This document shows positions 42,880-52,326 of a DNA stretch of 64,000 bases, piece by piece. Each line of letters starts with the position of its first letter. Within the stretch, counting starts at the first letter, position 1. Source of the DNA: Clostridium sp. C2-6-12 (lineage in GTDB: Bacteria; Bacillota; Clostridia; Clostridiales; Clostridiaceae). The notes beneath the pieces were generated by a model that made no database searches, was not told where the DNA came from, and saw only the letters and a list, made by a program, of their open reading frames with translations. The DNA lies in contig NZ_JAABNP010000024.1 of assembly GCF_009928485.1 (NCBI RefSeq), positions 17,661 through 81,660 of the forward strand, in the 5' to 3' direction. Position numbers and translations under genes: made by a program.

Positions 42880-42982
42880 TATAACCTACTACGTTTAATT
42901 ATAAGTAAATTTTACAATACTTTTTTTGTTAATGCAACTAAATAGAGTGTTTTCAATAATAATTACAAAAAAGATTGTTTGT

Positions 42983-43681
42983 TTATTCTAATCCGTCTTG
43001 AAAACTTTTGACTAATTCTTTGGGAAATCCTAGTTTATTCATGTGTTTAACAATATTTCTAAAGTCATAAGGAATTTCTTTTATCTCAGAAGATGAGCCA
43101 GTTTGAGCATCTATATTGAAAAGGCAGTAAGTAATATTTGGGCGGCCAATTTTAGGCTTGCCAATGCTACCGCAGTTTACATAAAGCTTATCATCGAATT
43201 TTTTGATACCAGGAAGATGAGTATGAGCACAAAATAGAATATCTTCCTTTATGGAGTTCATAATATTAATAGTATTGTCTGCATCTTTTAAGAGATACTC
43301 ATTGATTTTATAAGGACTTCCATGAACAAATAATAATTTCTTATCTTCAATTGTTAAACTTATAGTTGAAGGTAAGTTTTGAAGAAACAGTCTATTTTCT
43401 TCTGTGAGTTCATTAACTGTCCAAGGAAGTGAAAAACTGTTAATGGAAGTTTCTCTTATATATGAATATTCATTATCAACAACTGAAGTGTCGTAATTAC
43501 CTTTTATGCAGAGAATATGTTTTTTTCTAATTAGTGAAATTACTTCATTTGGGTATGGACCATAACCAACTAAATCACCTAAGCAGATAATAGTGTCCAC
43601 ATTTTGAGTAGCTACATCTTCTAAAAAAGTAGAAAGAGCATCTACATTTCCATGAATATCAGATATTACTGCTATTTTCAT
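42983..43681 (-). CDS. Metallophosphoesterase, YfcE/MJ0936-like
   Basis: 232 residues with calcineurin-type motifs in order: SDIHGN (metal D and H), GDLVGYGP, KGNYD, and FCAHTHLPG with NCGSIGKP. It hydrolyses phosphoesters, possibly cyclic-nucleotide type; the substrate is unknown. I start at the ATG at 43681 with AGGAGG 7 bases before it; the frame is open 63 bases further but without a site. The gap to murC is about 115 bases, same strand. Confidence 0.88.
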   Translation of the reverse strand: MKIAVISDIHGNVDALSTFLEDVATQNVDTIICLGDLVGYGPYPNEVISLIRKKHILCIKGNYDTSVVDNEYSYIRETSINSFSLPWTVNELTEENRLFLQNLPSTISLTIEDKKLLFVHGSPYKINEYLLKDADNTINIMNSIKEDILFCAHTHLPGIKKFDDKLYVNCGSIGKPKIGRPNITYCLFNIDAQTGSSSEIKEIPYDFRNIVKHMNKLGFPKELVKSFQDGLE

Positions 43682-43797
43682 AAGTATTCCTCCTAATCTA
43701 ATAAGGCATATGATTAAAGATGAATTGGTATTATAAAATAACATCTTAATTATATGCCTTGTTTTAAGTAGTTTTTATTAAAAAGAATTTCTATATA

Positions 43798-45177
43798 CTA
43801 AGCTTCTAAAAATTTTTCACCAACGATAACTACATCTCCTGCACCTACAGTTAATAATAAATCACCAGCTGTAACTTTAGACTTTACATAAGCTAATGCT
43901 TCATCATGTGAGTGTACATTAGTACATTTCACACCCTTGTTTCTTATAACATCTCCAAGTTCATCAGAAGATACAAGCCCTGTATTTTTTTCACGTGCAG
44001 CATAAATATCCATTAATATAAGCTCATCAGCATCATTGAAGCATTCTGTAAATTCATCAAATAAAGCTTTTGTTCTTGTATAAGTATGAGGTTGGAATAT
44101 ACAGTAAGTTTTGTTGTGTTTGATTTGCTTTGCGGTACTTAAGGTTGCTTTTATTTCTGTTGGGTGATGTGCATAATCATCAATTACAGTAACGCCATTT
44201 AATTCTCCCTTGTATTCAAATCTCTTATGAGCACCCCTGCAATTTGATAAACCTTCAATTATATTTTCACCAGAAATATTAAAGATAGTTGAAACACACA
44301 CAGTTGCAAGAGCATTTAGTACATTGTGCTTACCTGGTACGTCTAAAGTAATAGTGAGTAATTTTTTATTATCTTTATAGGCATCAAAGGTTGCACAACC
44401 ATTTTTATTGAAGATAATATTTTTTGCAACAACGTCTGCACTGTCGTCAAAACCGTAACTTAAGGTATTACAATCTGCTTTTGATAAGATTTCTTTTACT
44501 CTAAAATCCCCTTCATAGCCTATAAGATAACCGTCTTTAGGTATAAGTTTAGAGAATTGGGAGAAAGTATCTGCAATATCATCTATATCTTTATAACAAT
44601 CTAAGTGATCTGCATCAATATTTAAGATTATTCCTACATAAGGGAAGAATTTTAAAAAGGAACGTTTATATTCGCAAGCTTCAGTTAAGAAATATTCACT
44701 ATTACCTATTCTGAAGTTTCCACCAATTGCATCTAATTCACCACCTATTAAAATAGTAGGATCTAAGTTTCCGGCAAGTGTAACGTGGGAAAGCATAGAA
44801 GTACAAGTGGTTTTACCATGGGTACCTGTAACAGCCACATTGTATTTGTGACCTTTCATGATTTGGCCTAAGAATTCCGCTCTGTCCATTAATGTAATGT
44901 TTTTTTCTTTTGCTTCTAAAAGTTCAGGATTATCAGAGGGGATTGCAGCAGTATAAACTACTAAATCTGCATCTTTTATATTCTCTCTTTTATGTCCTAT
45001 GTAAACTTCAGCACCTGAAGATTCTAATTTCTCAACTATTGGAGAGTTTTTGAAATCTGAACCAGATACTTTATAACCACTGTTCAACATAACAGCAGCT
45101 AGTCCACTCATACTGATTCCACCAATACCAATGAAATGAATTTTTTTATCTTTATCCTTTATAAAATCGAAAGACAA
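43798..45177 (-). CDS. murC: UDP-N-acetylmuramate--L-alanine ligase
   Basis: 459 residues of the Mur ligase fold: an N-terminal UDP-binding domain ([13 protein letters not shown]), ATP loop [16 protein letters not shown], and C-terminal [10 protein letters not shown] and FQPHTYTRT. Adds L-Ala to UDP-MurNAc in the cytoplasm, first of the peptide-stem steps. The start is TTG at 45177, 7 bases after AAGGAG. It diverges from purR. Confidence 0.97.
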   Translation of the reverse strand: MSFDFIKDKDKKIHFIGIGGISMSGLAAVMLNSGYKVSGSDFKNSPIVEKLESSGAEVYIGHKRENIKDADLVVYTAAIPSDNPELLEAKEKNITLMDRAEFLGQIMKGHKYNVAVTGTHGKTTCTSMLSHVTLAGNLDPTILIGGELDAIGGNFRIGNSEYFLTEACEYKRSFLKFFPYVGIILNIDADHLDCYKDIDDIADTFSQFSKLIPKDGYLIGYEGDFRVKEILSKADCNTLSYGFDDSADVVAKNIIFNKNGCATFDAYKDNKKLLTITLDVPGKHNVLNALATVCVSTIFNISGENIIEGLSNCRGAHKRFEYKGELNGVTVIDDYAHHPTEIKATLSTAKQIKHNKTYCIFQPHTYTRTKALFDEFTECFNDADELILMDIYAAREKNTGLVSSDELGDVIRNKGVKCTNVHSHDEALAYVKSKVTAGDLLLTVGAGDVVIVGEKFLEA

Positions 45178-45459
45178 ACGATCAACTCCTTTTTATTAAT
45201 AAAACTAAATTTATAATTACATACTTTAATTAAAATTTTGTCTTATGCTTTAACTATTATAATTATATACATTTTTCTAAAAATCAACCATAGAAAAAAA
45301 TAAATACATAATATTTTATGCAAATTTATCATGTTTGTGAACAACTTAGAAAGAAATACAGAAACAATTATAATTAAAACATTGATATTAACTTGAATTT
45401 AGCATAAAATATGAATATTAAAAGAATTTAATATAAAAAAATTCGTGTAGGTGATAAAT
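45178..45459. other. Divergent region between murC and purR
   Basis: About 280 AT-rich bases carrying both promoters. I see no clear PurBox pair (CGAA-type) and no gene. Confidence 0.5.
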
Positions 45460-46275
45460 ATGGAGAAATTTACGAGAAATAAAAGGGTAGTTGCCATAAC
45501 AAAAATATTATTGGAAAGTCCTAATAAAATATTAGGTTTAAACAAATTTTCAGAATTATTGAATGCGGCTAAGTCAACAATAAGTGAAGATATAGTAGTT
45601 ATCCGTGAAGTTTTAGAAATGCTTCACATGGGAAAAATCGAAACAATTGCAGGAGTTGCTGGGGGGATAAAATATATTCCTCAAAGTGGAGAAGAAGAAA
45701 AGAAAGCTTTTGCACTAGAATTGTGTAAACAATTAAGTGATGACGGAAGAGTTATTCCAGGAAATATAATATACATGACAGATCTGATGTACAACCCTAA
45801 GATAATAAGCAAAGCAGGGGTAATGCTTTCATCATGTTTTAAAGATAAAGAAATTGATTATGTAATTACTGTGGAAACAAAAGGGATTCCTTTAGCTTAT
45901 GAAGTTGCTAGAAATTTAGGAGTTCAATTAGTTATTGCGAGAAGAGATAATCAGGCAACAGAAGGTCCAACAGTTACTATAAATTATGTTTCAGGAAGTA
46001 ATGGAAGACTTCAGCAAATGGCATTATCTAAAAAATCCATGAAGCCGTCTAGTAAGTGTATATTTATTGATGACTTTATGAAGGGTGGAGGAACTGCTGT
46101 TGGAATTAAAGATCTATTAAAAGAATTTGACAGTGAATTAGTTGGAATTGGAGTGTTAGTCGATAATAAGCAGATAGAAAAGAAATTAGTAGATGAATAT
46201 GTTTCAATTGTGGAATTAAAAGCTGTAGATAAATCTGTAATTACAGGTATACAACCTTCAAAGGCCTTTTTATAA
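45460..46275 (+). CDS. purR: Purine operon repressor
   Basis: 271 residues: an N-terminal winged helix-turn-helix (about 1-70; NKFSELLNAAKSTISEDI) joined to a phosphoribosyltransferase-like domain with the PRPP loop IFIDDFMKGGGTAVG. As in B. subtilis PurR, it represses purine genes and is released by PRPP. Order purR-spoVG-glmU-prs is as in Bacillus, and prs, which makes PRPP, is 2 kb away. I prefer the ATG at 45460 after TAGGTGATAA; a GTG at 45451 overlaps that site. Confidence 0.95.
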   Translation: MEKFTRNKRVVAITKILLESPNKILGLNKFSELLNAAKSTISEDIVVIREVLEMLHMGKIETIAGVAGGIKYIPQSGEEEKKAFALELCKQLSDDGRVIPGNIIYMTDLMYNPKIISKAGVMLSSCFKDKEIDYVITVETKGIPLAYEVARNLGVQLVIARRDNQATEGPTVTINYVSGSNGRLQQMALSKKSMKPSSKCIFIDDFMKGGGTAVGIKDLLKEFDSELVGIGVLVDNKQIEKKLVDEYVSIVELKAVDKSVITGIQPSKAFL

Positions 46276-46427
46276 AATCAGACTAAAATGCATTAATTTA
46301 CTTAAATCACTTATTTCTGAAACGGTATTATTATTTAAATAAATCACAATAAATCTTTGCTTATGTAGTATTTTATATAAAATTACGCAATAAAATAAAT
46401 TTTATTAGGATTTATCAAATATAAAAA

Positions 46428-46454
46428 AGGAATTTAGGAATTTATGGAGAATTT
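46428..46454 (+). promoter_or_regulatory. Candidate sigma-H promoter of spoVG
   Basis: AGGAATT (46428-46434), 14 bases, GAATTT (46449-46454) resembles the AGGANNT/GAAT sigma-H promoter that drives spoVG in Bacillus. The start would lie about 50 bases before the gene. Confidence 0.45.
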
Positions 46455-46510
46455 ATAAAATAATTAATTATTATTAATTATTTTATAAGCAACTGGGAGG
46501 GTGGAGTAAA

Positions 46511-46786
46511 ATGCAAATTACAGACGTGAGAATTAGAAAAATTGCCTCAGAAGGTAAAATGAAAGGAATAGTTTCTGTTACTTTTGATAATGAATTTGTA
46601 ATTCATGATATCAAGGTTATAGAGGGTCAAGCTGGTTTATTTATTGCTATGCCTAGTAGGAAAACACCAGATGGAGAATTCAAGGATATAGCTCACCCGA
46701 TAAACACAGAAGCAAGAGAAAAAATACAAACTGCAATTTTAGAAGCTTATGAAAAAGCTGTTTCAGAAGAAGTTGTAGAGGGTTAA
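46511..46786 (+). CDS. spoVG: Septation/sporulation regulator SpoVG
   Basis: 91 residues: [39 protein letters not shown] and [21 protein letters not shown] are the family's conserved core. SpoVG is a small nucleic-acid-binding regulator linked to septation, sporulation and, in other Firmicutes, capsule and virulence genes. The GGGAGGGTGGAG site precedes the ATG. Confidence 0.97.
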   Translation: MQITDVRIRKIASEGKMKGIVSVTFDNEFVIHDIKVIEGQAGLFIAMPSRKTPDGEFKDIAHPINTEAREKIQTAILEAYEKAVSEEVVEG

Positions 46787-46800
46787 GAGAATTTTGAGGT

Positions 46801-46832
46801 ATAAGAGGAAGTTTTAACTTCCTCTTATTCAA
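46801..46832 (+). terminator. Rho-independent terminator after spoVG
   Basis: A 12-bp stem ATAAGAGGAAGT / ACTTCCTCTTAT with a 4-base loop, then TCAATG; the T run is short. The remaining bases to glmU hold no recognised gene. Confidence 0.75.
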
Positions 46833-47052
46833 TGTAAAGAATGTCTTATTGGTAGAATAATAGTAAATAATTAAACATTATTATTTATAAGTTGATATGA
46901 TGTAGTTACTTTATCATTTGAAAGAAGCATTAAGAGGTTATTGGGTTGAAATAAGTATAGATTTCCAATATAATTAAGTTAATTTAATATGAATATTTAA
47001 TATGATATTCTTAGATATTAATCGTATTAGTATAAATGAGGTGTGATATATA

Positions 47053-48420
47053 ATGTATAAATGTGCATTGATTTTGGCAGCAGGGCAAGGAAAAAGAATA
47101 AAATCTGATTTACCTAAGGTATTACATAAAGTATGTGGCAAGGAAATGGTAAAACATGTTATAGATTCTATAAGAAAATCAGGAATTAATGATATAAATG
47201 TAATAATAGGAAAAGGGGCTGAACTTGTAAAGGAAAGGACAACAGATAGGGATGTGTCTTACTCATTACAGGCTGAACAGTTAGGAACTGGTCATGCTGT
47301 TAAGTGTGCAGAAGAATTCCTAAGAGGAAAGAAAGGAGTAGTTGCAGTTTTCACAGGCGATACTCCTTTAATAAAGCAATCTACTATTGAAAGATTATTT
47401 AATGATCATATTGAGAGTAAAAATTCAGCTACTATTTTAACTGCAATCGTTGACGATCCAACAGGATATGGAAGAATTGTAAGAGAAGATAATGAGGTAT
47501 CAAAAATAGTAGAGCATAAAGATTGTAATAACGAAGAATTAAAAATTAATGAAATGAATTCAGGAATATACTGCTTTGATATTGAATTATTGGTAGATGC
47601 ATTAAGTAAATTAACTAATAATAATGAACAAGGCGAATATTATCTTACAGATGTTATAGAAATATTAAAAACTCAAAACAAGAAGATAGGTGCTGTTATA
47701 ACAGATTTTGAAGAGACTATTGGGGTGAATTCAAGAGTTCAGTTGGCACAAGCAGAAGAAATTCTTAAAGACAGAATAAATATTATGCACATGGAAAATG
47801 GAGTTACATTAATAGATCCTAAAACAACATACATAGGAATTGATGTTGAAATCGGAAAGGATACAATAATATATCCTAATAATATTTTAGAAGGAAATAC
47901 AAAGATAGGTAGCAATTGCTTGCTTTATCAAAATTCCAGAATTGCAGATAGCGTTATTGGGGATGAAGTAGATATTCAATCTTCTGTTATATTAAATAGT
48001 AATATTGGAGATAATACAACAGTTGGACCTTTCGCATATATAAGACCTGAAACTACAATAGGAAAACATGCTAGAATTGGAGACTTCGTAGAAATAAAGA
48101 AATCAACTATTGGAGATGGAACTAAGGTATCTCACTTAACCTACATAGGAGATGCTGAAGTGGGGTCAGAGTGTAATTTTGGATGTGGAACAGTAGTTGT
48201 AAATTATGACGGTAAAAATAAATATAAGACTATTATTGGAGACCATAGCTTTATAGGCTGTAATACTAATTTAGTATCACCAGTTACAATTCACGATAAT
48301 ACGTATATTGCTGCAGGATCAACTATTACTGCAGAAGTAAAAGAAGGCGAACTTGCAGTTGCGAGAGCAAAACAAAGAAATATTAGTGGATGGGTAGATA
48401 AAAAGGGATTAAAAAAATAA
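47053..48420 (+). CDS. glmU: Bifunctional GlcN-1-phosphate acetyltransferase / GlcNAc-1-phosphate uridyltransferase
   Basis: 455 residues. The N-terminal pyrophosphorylase has [20 protein letters not shown] and the C-terminal half is a left-handed beta helix of hexapeptide repeats ([19 protein letters not shown]..., [26 protein letters not shown]). It makes UDP-GlcNAc for peptidoglycan. ATG after GAGGTGTG. prs follows 47 bases later, so probably co-transcribed as in Bacillus. Confidence 0.97.
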   Translation: MYKCALILAAGQGKRIKSDLPKVLHKVCGKEMVKHVIDSIRKSGINDINVIIGKGAELVKERTTDRDVSYSLQAEQLGTGHAVKCAEEFLRGKKGVVAVFTGDTPLIKQSTIERLFNDHIESKNSATILTAIVDDPTGYGRIVREDNEVSKIVEHKDCNNEELKINEMNSGIYCFDIELLVDALSKLTNNNEQGEYYLTDVIEILKTQNKKIGAVITDFEETIGVNSRVQLAQAEEILKDRINIMHMENGVTLIDPKTTYIGIDVEIGKDTIIYPNNILEGNTKIGSNCLLYQNSRIADSVIGDEVDIQSSVILNSNIGDNTTVGPFAYIRPETTIGKHARIGDFVEIKKSTIGDGTKVSHLTYIGDAEVGSECNFGCGTVVVNYDGKNKYKTIIGDHSFIGCNTNLVSPVTIHDNTYIAAGSTITAEVKEGELAVARAKQRNISGWVDKKGLKK

Positions 48421-48467
48421 ATTTTTATTATAAATCAACTAAAAATTTTAAGGGGGGTCTTCTTAAT

Positions 48468-49436
48468 ATGATAACACATGGAAGAAATATAAAAGTATTT
48501 ACTGGAAATTCACATTTTCAGCTGGCTCAAGATATAGCTGATATATTAGGGGTTCCAGTAGGAAAATCTAAAGTTTCAACCTTTAGTGATGGTGAGATAT
48601 CTGTTGATATTAATGAAACTGTTAGAGGAAATGATGTGTTCATAGTACAATCTACGTGCGAACCTGTTAATAATAATCTTATGGAGTTATTAATAATGAT
48701 TGATGCTTTTAAAAGAGCATCTGCAGGCAGAATTACGGCAGTTATGCCATATTACGGTTATGCTAGGCAGGACAGAAAAGTTAAATCAAGAGATCCAATA
48801 ACTGCGAAATTAGTTGCAGATTTACTAACTGCAGCAGGGGCAAACAGAGTTTTAACTATGGATTTACATGCGGCACAAATTCAAGGATACTTTAATATTC
48901 CAGTTGATCATCTATTAGGAGCACCAATACTTGCAGAACATTTTATATCAAAGGGATTAATAGACCAAGAAGATTTAGTTGTAGTTTCACCAGATCTCGG
49001 AAGTGTTACTAGAGCAAGAAAGTTCGCGGATAACTTACATGCCCCGATAGCAATAATAGATAAGAGAAGACCCAAAGCAAATGTTTGCGAAATAATGAAT
49101 ATTATAGGAGATATAGAAGGTAAGGTATGCATATTAATTGATGATATGATAGATACTGCAGGAACTATTACTAATGCAGCAAATGCCCTTAAGGATTTAG
49201 GTGCTAAAAATGTATATGCATGTTGTACTCATGGAGTATTATCAGGTCCGGCGATGGATAGGATAAATAATTCAGCAATTGAAGAATTAGTTATGTTAAA
49301 TACAATTCCATTAAGAGAAAAATTAGAGAGCAGTAAAATAAAAGCTCTTTCAGTTGCACCATTATTTGCAGAGGCAATTAAAAGAATTTATGATGATCAG
49401 CCAATAAGTAAATTATTTGAGTATGAACAACAATAA
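48468..49436 (+). CDS. prs: Ribose-phosphate pyrophosphokinase
   Basis: 322 residues, class I PRPP synthetase: [26 protein letters not shown] (flexible loop with catalytic lysine/arginine), [11 protein letters not shown], and the PRPP-binding loop [12 protein letters not shown]. Makes PRPP for purines, pyrimidines, His and Trp, and thereby the PurR ligand. GGGGGG site before the ATG. In B. subtilis ctc follows; here a terminator and a two-component system follow instead. Confidence 0.97.
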   Translation: MITHGRNIKVFTGNSHFQLAQDIADILGVPVGKSKVSTFSDGEISVDINETVRGNDVFIVQSTCEPVNNNLMELLIMIDAFKRASAGRITAVMPYYGYARQDRKVKSRDPITAKLVADLLTAAGANRVLTMDLHAAQIQGYFNIPVDHLLGAPILAEHFISKGLIDQEDLVVVSPDLGSVTRARKFADNLHAPIAIIDKRRPKANVCEIMNIIGDIEGKVCILIDDMIDTAGTITNAANALKDLGAKNVYACCTHGVLSGPAMDRINNSAIEELVMLNTIPLREKLESSKIKALSVAPLFAEAIKRIYDDQPISKLFEYEQQ

Positions 49437-49474
49437 AATTTATTTAAAGCCTTATTTAGAATAAGTTAATAAAC

Positions 49475-49531
49475 AGAATGTATATTTGTTCTATAGATAA
49501 AAAAGAATAGTACAAATATATATTCTATTTT
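49475..49531 (+). terminator. Terminator after prs
   Basis: A 15-bp stem AGAATGTATATTTGT / ACAAATATATATTCT (one G-U) with a 22-base loop, then ATTTTTATTT. Confidence 0.8.
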
Positions 49532-49606
49532 TATTTGCTATAAAAGATAACGTATTTATGCTATATTATATGGTGATAATATAGAATGATTTTTAAGGAG
49601 GCAAAA

Positions 49607-50296
49607 ATGGTAGAGGTGACTACAACAAAGGTTTTAATTGTAGATGATGATGAAAATATTAGTGAAGTAATAGATATGTACTTAAAAAGTTCTGGCTACA
49701 ATACAAAGGTGGCTTTAAATGGTAATGAAGCACAAAAAGCATATTTAGAATATGCCCCAGATTTGGTTTTGCTTGATGTAATGATACCATATATAGATGG
49801 AATTGATATATTAAAATGGATAAGAAAACAAAAAGAAACCCCTGTCATAATGATAACAGCAAAAGGTGATACTTTTGATAAGGTTTTAGCATTGGAACTT
49901 GGTGCGGATGATTATATAGTTAAACCTTTTGAACCGAAGGAGTTATTAGCTAGGGTTAAAGCAGTGTTAAGAAGGTATTCTACGGAAAATATTAAAAACG
50001 AGATAATCAAATTAAGTGATTTACTAATAGATTCTACTTCATATAAAGTCATATATAATAATGAAGAAATAAAAATGCCACCAAAAGAATTTGAATTGCT
50101 ATACTATCTAGCAAGTAATAAGAATAAGGTATTTACAAGAGAACAGCTGCTTTGTGAGGTATGGGGATATGAATATCCAGGGGATTCAAGAACTGTAGAT
50201 GTTCATATAAAGAGATTAAGAGAAAAGATAAGTGCTGGAGAACAATGGAAGATTGAAACTGTATGGGGTGTTGGATATAAATTTGAGGTGAATTAG
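49607..50296 (+). CDS. OmpR/PhoB-family response regulator
   Basis: 229 residues: a receiver domain with phosphoacceptor D57 (LLDVMIP), acidic DDDE near the start and K of DYIVKPF, then a winged-helix DNA-binding domain (GDSRTVDVHIKRLREKI). Controlled by the histidine kinase encoded right after it with no gap. Target genes unknown. I use the ATG at 49607, with AAGGAGG 5 bases before; the in-phase ATG at 49586 lies before that site. Inserted between prs and pth compared with Bacillus. Confidence 0.95.
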   Translation: MVEVTTTKVLIVDDDENISEVIDMYLKSSGYNTKVALNGNEAQKAYLEYAPDLVLLDVMIPYIDGIDILKWIRKQKETPVIMITAKGDTFDKVLALELGADDYIVKPFEPKELLARVKAVLRRYSTENIKNEIIKLSDLLIDSTSYKVIYNNEEIKMPPKEFELLYYLASNKNKVFTREQLLCEVWGYEYPGDSRTVDVHIKRLREKISAGEQWKIETVWGVGYKFEVN

Positions 50297-51724
50297 ATGA
50301 AGCGTGAAAGTTTACTTCAAAAATTAATTATGACATTTATAATAATATTAACTATTGTTTTAGTATCATTAGCTTGGATATTATCAATGTGGTTTAGAAC
50401 TTATTATTTTGCTGAAAAAAGAACACAATTTCAAAGTGATGGTAAATATATTTCCCAGGCAATTAAATTATATAATAATGAAAATAGTGCACTAAATCTA
50501 GATAAGCTTCAAGCGATAATAGATATGTCAAGCGTTGGTGCTAATTCAGATATTAGCATTTTAGATAAAACAGGGCTCATATATATGAATTCTGCAATTG
50601 AAAATAATAATAAAGTAGCAGAAACACCTAGTATTTCGGAGAAAGATAGATCTTTGCTAGCAAATGGAACACCAGTTGAACATATTAGTGAACACTATAC
50701 CTATATATATCCCATAATAGATAATGAAGAGTTTAAGGGATGTGTTTCAATGACCGCTCCGTTATCAATAATAAACAAACAGCTTCATAGAATATATTTA
50801 ATTGTATGGATTTCAGCTCTTGGAGCAGCGTCTTTTGCAGCTGTAGTTTTGTCTTTAGTTTCTAAGAAAATATTAATTAATCCTTTAGCAGAAATAAATA
50901 ATGCTGCTAAGAGATTCGCAAATGGAGAAGTAGATAAAAGAGTTTGTATAAGTTCACAGGATGAAATAGGTGAATTGGCTAATTCCTTTAATATAATGGC
51001 AGAATCTTTAGAAAAGGTTGAGAATAATAGAAGAGACTTTATTTCAAATGTTTCCCATGAACTAAGATCACCAATTACATCTATAAAAGGATTTATTGCA
51101 GGAATAATCGATGGTGTAATTCCAAAAGATAAAGAAGGATATTATTTAGAGAGAACTTATAATGAGATAAAAAGACTTACACGACTAATTAATGATCTGC
51201 TTGATTTGTCAGCTATTGAGTCTGGAAAGTTAAAATTTGATATAAGAAAAATAGATATTAATGAATTAATTAGAATGTGTGTTATTAATAATGAGCAGAA
51301 TATAAGAGAAAAAGAAATAAAGCTTATTGTAGATTTGCAGAAGGAAAAATGTTTTGTGAAGGCTGATGAAGATAAAACCATGCAGGTTATAACCAATTTA
51401 TTGGATAATGCTATAAAGTATTGTGATAATAAGGGTATTATAAAAATTAGCACATATCATAGGAGTGCAAAGGTTTTTATACGAATTTACAATAATGGTC
51501 CGAAAATAAAGGAGGAAGATATTAATCATATATGGGATAGATTTTATAAATCAGATAAATCTAGAACAAATAAGGTTAGTACGGGTCTAGGTCTTCCTAT
51601 AGTCAGAATGATTTTAATGCAGCAGGGAGAGCAAGTATGGGTTAAAAATGACCCTAAAGTAGGTGTTGCATTTACATTCACACTTACAAAATTTAAGAAT
51701 CATAAGAAAAAGCAAAATTTTTAG
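50297..51724 (+). CDS. Membrane sensor histidine kinase
   Basis: 475 residues. Two membrane helices (about 8-28 and 165-190) enclose an extracellular sensor of 135 residues; then a HAMP domain (ISSQDEIGELANSFN), HisKA with phosphorylated H254 (VSHELRSPIT), and HATPase with DNAIKYC and GLGLPIVRMI. Partner of the preceding response regulator. The signal is unknown. pth follows 12 bases later, so it may be in the same transcript. Confidence 0.95.
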   Translation: MKRESLLQKLIMTFIIILTIVLVSLAWILSMWFRTYYFAEKRTQFQSDGKYISQAIKLYNNENSALNLDKLQAIIDMSSVGANSDISILDKTGLIYMNSAIENNNKVAETPSISEKDRSLLANGTPVEHISEHYTYIYPIIDNEEFKGCVSMTAPLSIINKQLHRIYLIVWISALGAASFAAVVLSLVSKKILINPLAEINNAAKRFANGEVDKRVCISSQDEIGELANSFNIMAESLEKVENNRRDFISNVSHELRSPITSIKGFIAGIIDGVIPKDKEGYYLERTYNEIKRLTRLINDLLDLSAIESGKLKFDIRKIDINELIRMCVINNEQNIREKEIKLIVDLQKEKCFVKADEDKTMQVITNLLDNAIKYCDNKGIIKISTYHRSAKVFIRIYNNGPKIKEEDINHIWDRFYKSDKSRTNKVSTGLGLPIVRMILMQQGEQVWVKNDPKVGVAFTFTLTKFKNHKKKQNF

Positions 51725-51736
51725 GAGGAAATTTAT

Positions 51737-52312
51737 ATGTTTTTAATAGTGGGTCTTGGAAATCCAGGTAAAGAATATGAGGATACAAGACATAATGTTG
51801 GTTTTAAAGTTGTTGATAATATTGCCAAAGAGTATAATATTGAGATAAACAGGCAAAAATTTAAAGGTGTATATGGAGAAGGTTTTATAGATGGAAAAAA
51901 GGTTATGCTTTTAAAGCCCAATACTTATATGAATTTAAGTGGAGAAAGTGTAAGAGAAGTTGTTGATTTTTATAATTTAGAAAATGAAGAAATTTTAGTT
52001 ATATATGATGATATAAGCTTAGAAATTGGAAGCTTGAGAATAAGAGAAAAGGGGAGCGCAGGAGGCCATAATGGAATAAAAAGCATTATAGCACATCTTG
52101 GAAGTGATGTTTTCCCAAGGATAAAAGTAGGTGTAGGACAACCAGCTGGAGATTTAGTTAAACATGTGTTGGGGAGATTTTCAAAAGAAGAAATTAATGT
52201 GTTAAATCAAAGTATAGAGGTCTCAACCAAAGCGGCTAAAGAAATAATAAGAACAGATGCTAAAACAGCTATGAATCAATTTAATGGTTTCAAAGCCAAT
52301 AAAACAATTTAA
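51737..52312 (+). CDS. pth: Peptidyl-tRNA hydrolase
   Basis: 191 residues with N9 (GLGNPG), catalytic H19 (TRHNVGF), KPNTYMNLSGESV, YDDISLEIG and GGHNGIKSI. Releases tRNA from peptidyl-tRNA dropped by ribosomes. Equivalent to spoVC of Bacillus by position and sequence. AGGAGGAA precedes its ATG; mfd follows immediately. Confidence 0.97.
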   Translation: MFLIVGLGNPGKEYEDTRHNVGFKVVDNIAKEYNIEINRQKFKGVYGEGFIDGKKVMLLKPNTYMNLSGESVREVVDFYNLENEEILVIYDDISLEIGSLRIREKGSAGGHNGIKSIIAHLGSDVFPRIKVGVGQPAGDLVKHVLGRFSKEEINVLNQSIEVSTKAAKEIIRTDAKTAMNQFNGFKANKTI

Positions 52313-52326
52313 GGAAGGTGCATGAA

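Noticed and set aside
42713..42982. Asparagine T-box leader before asnS
   Set aside because: Only one hairpin, no conserved T-box sequence on the minus strand.
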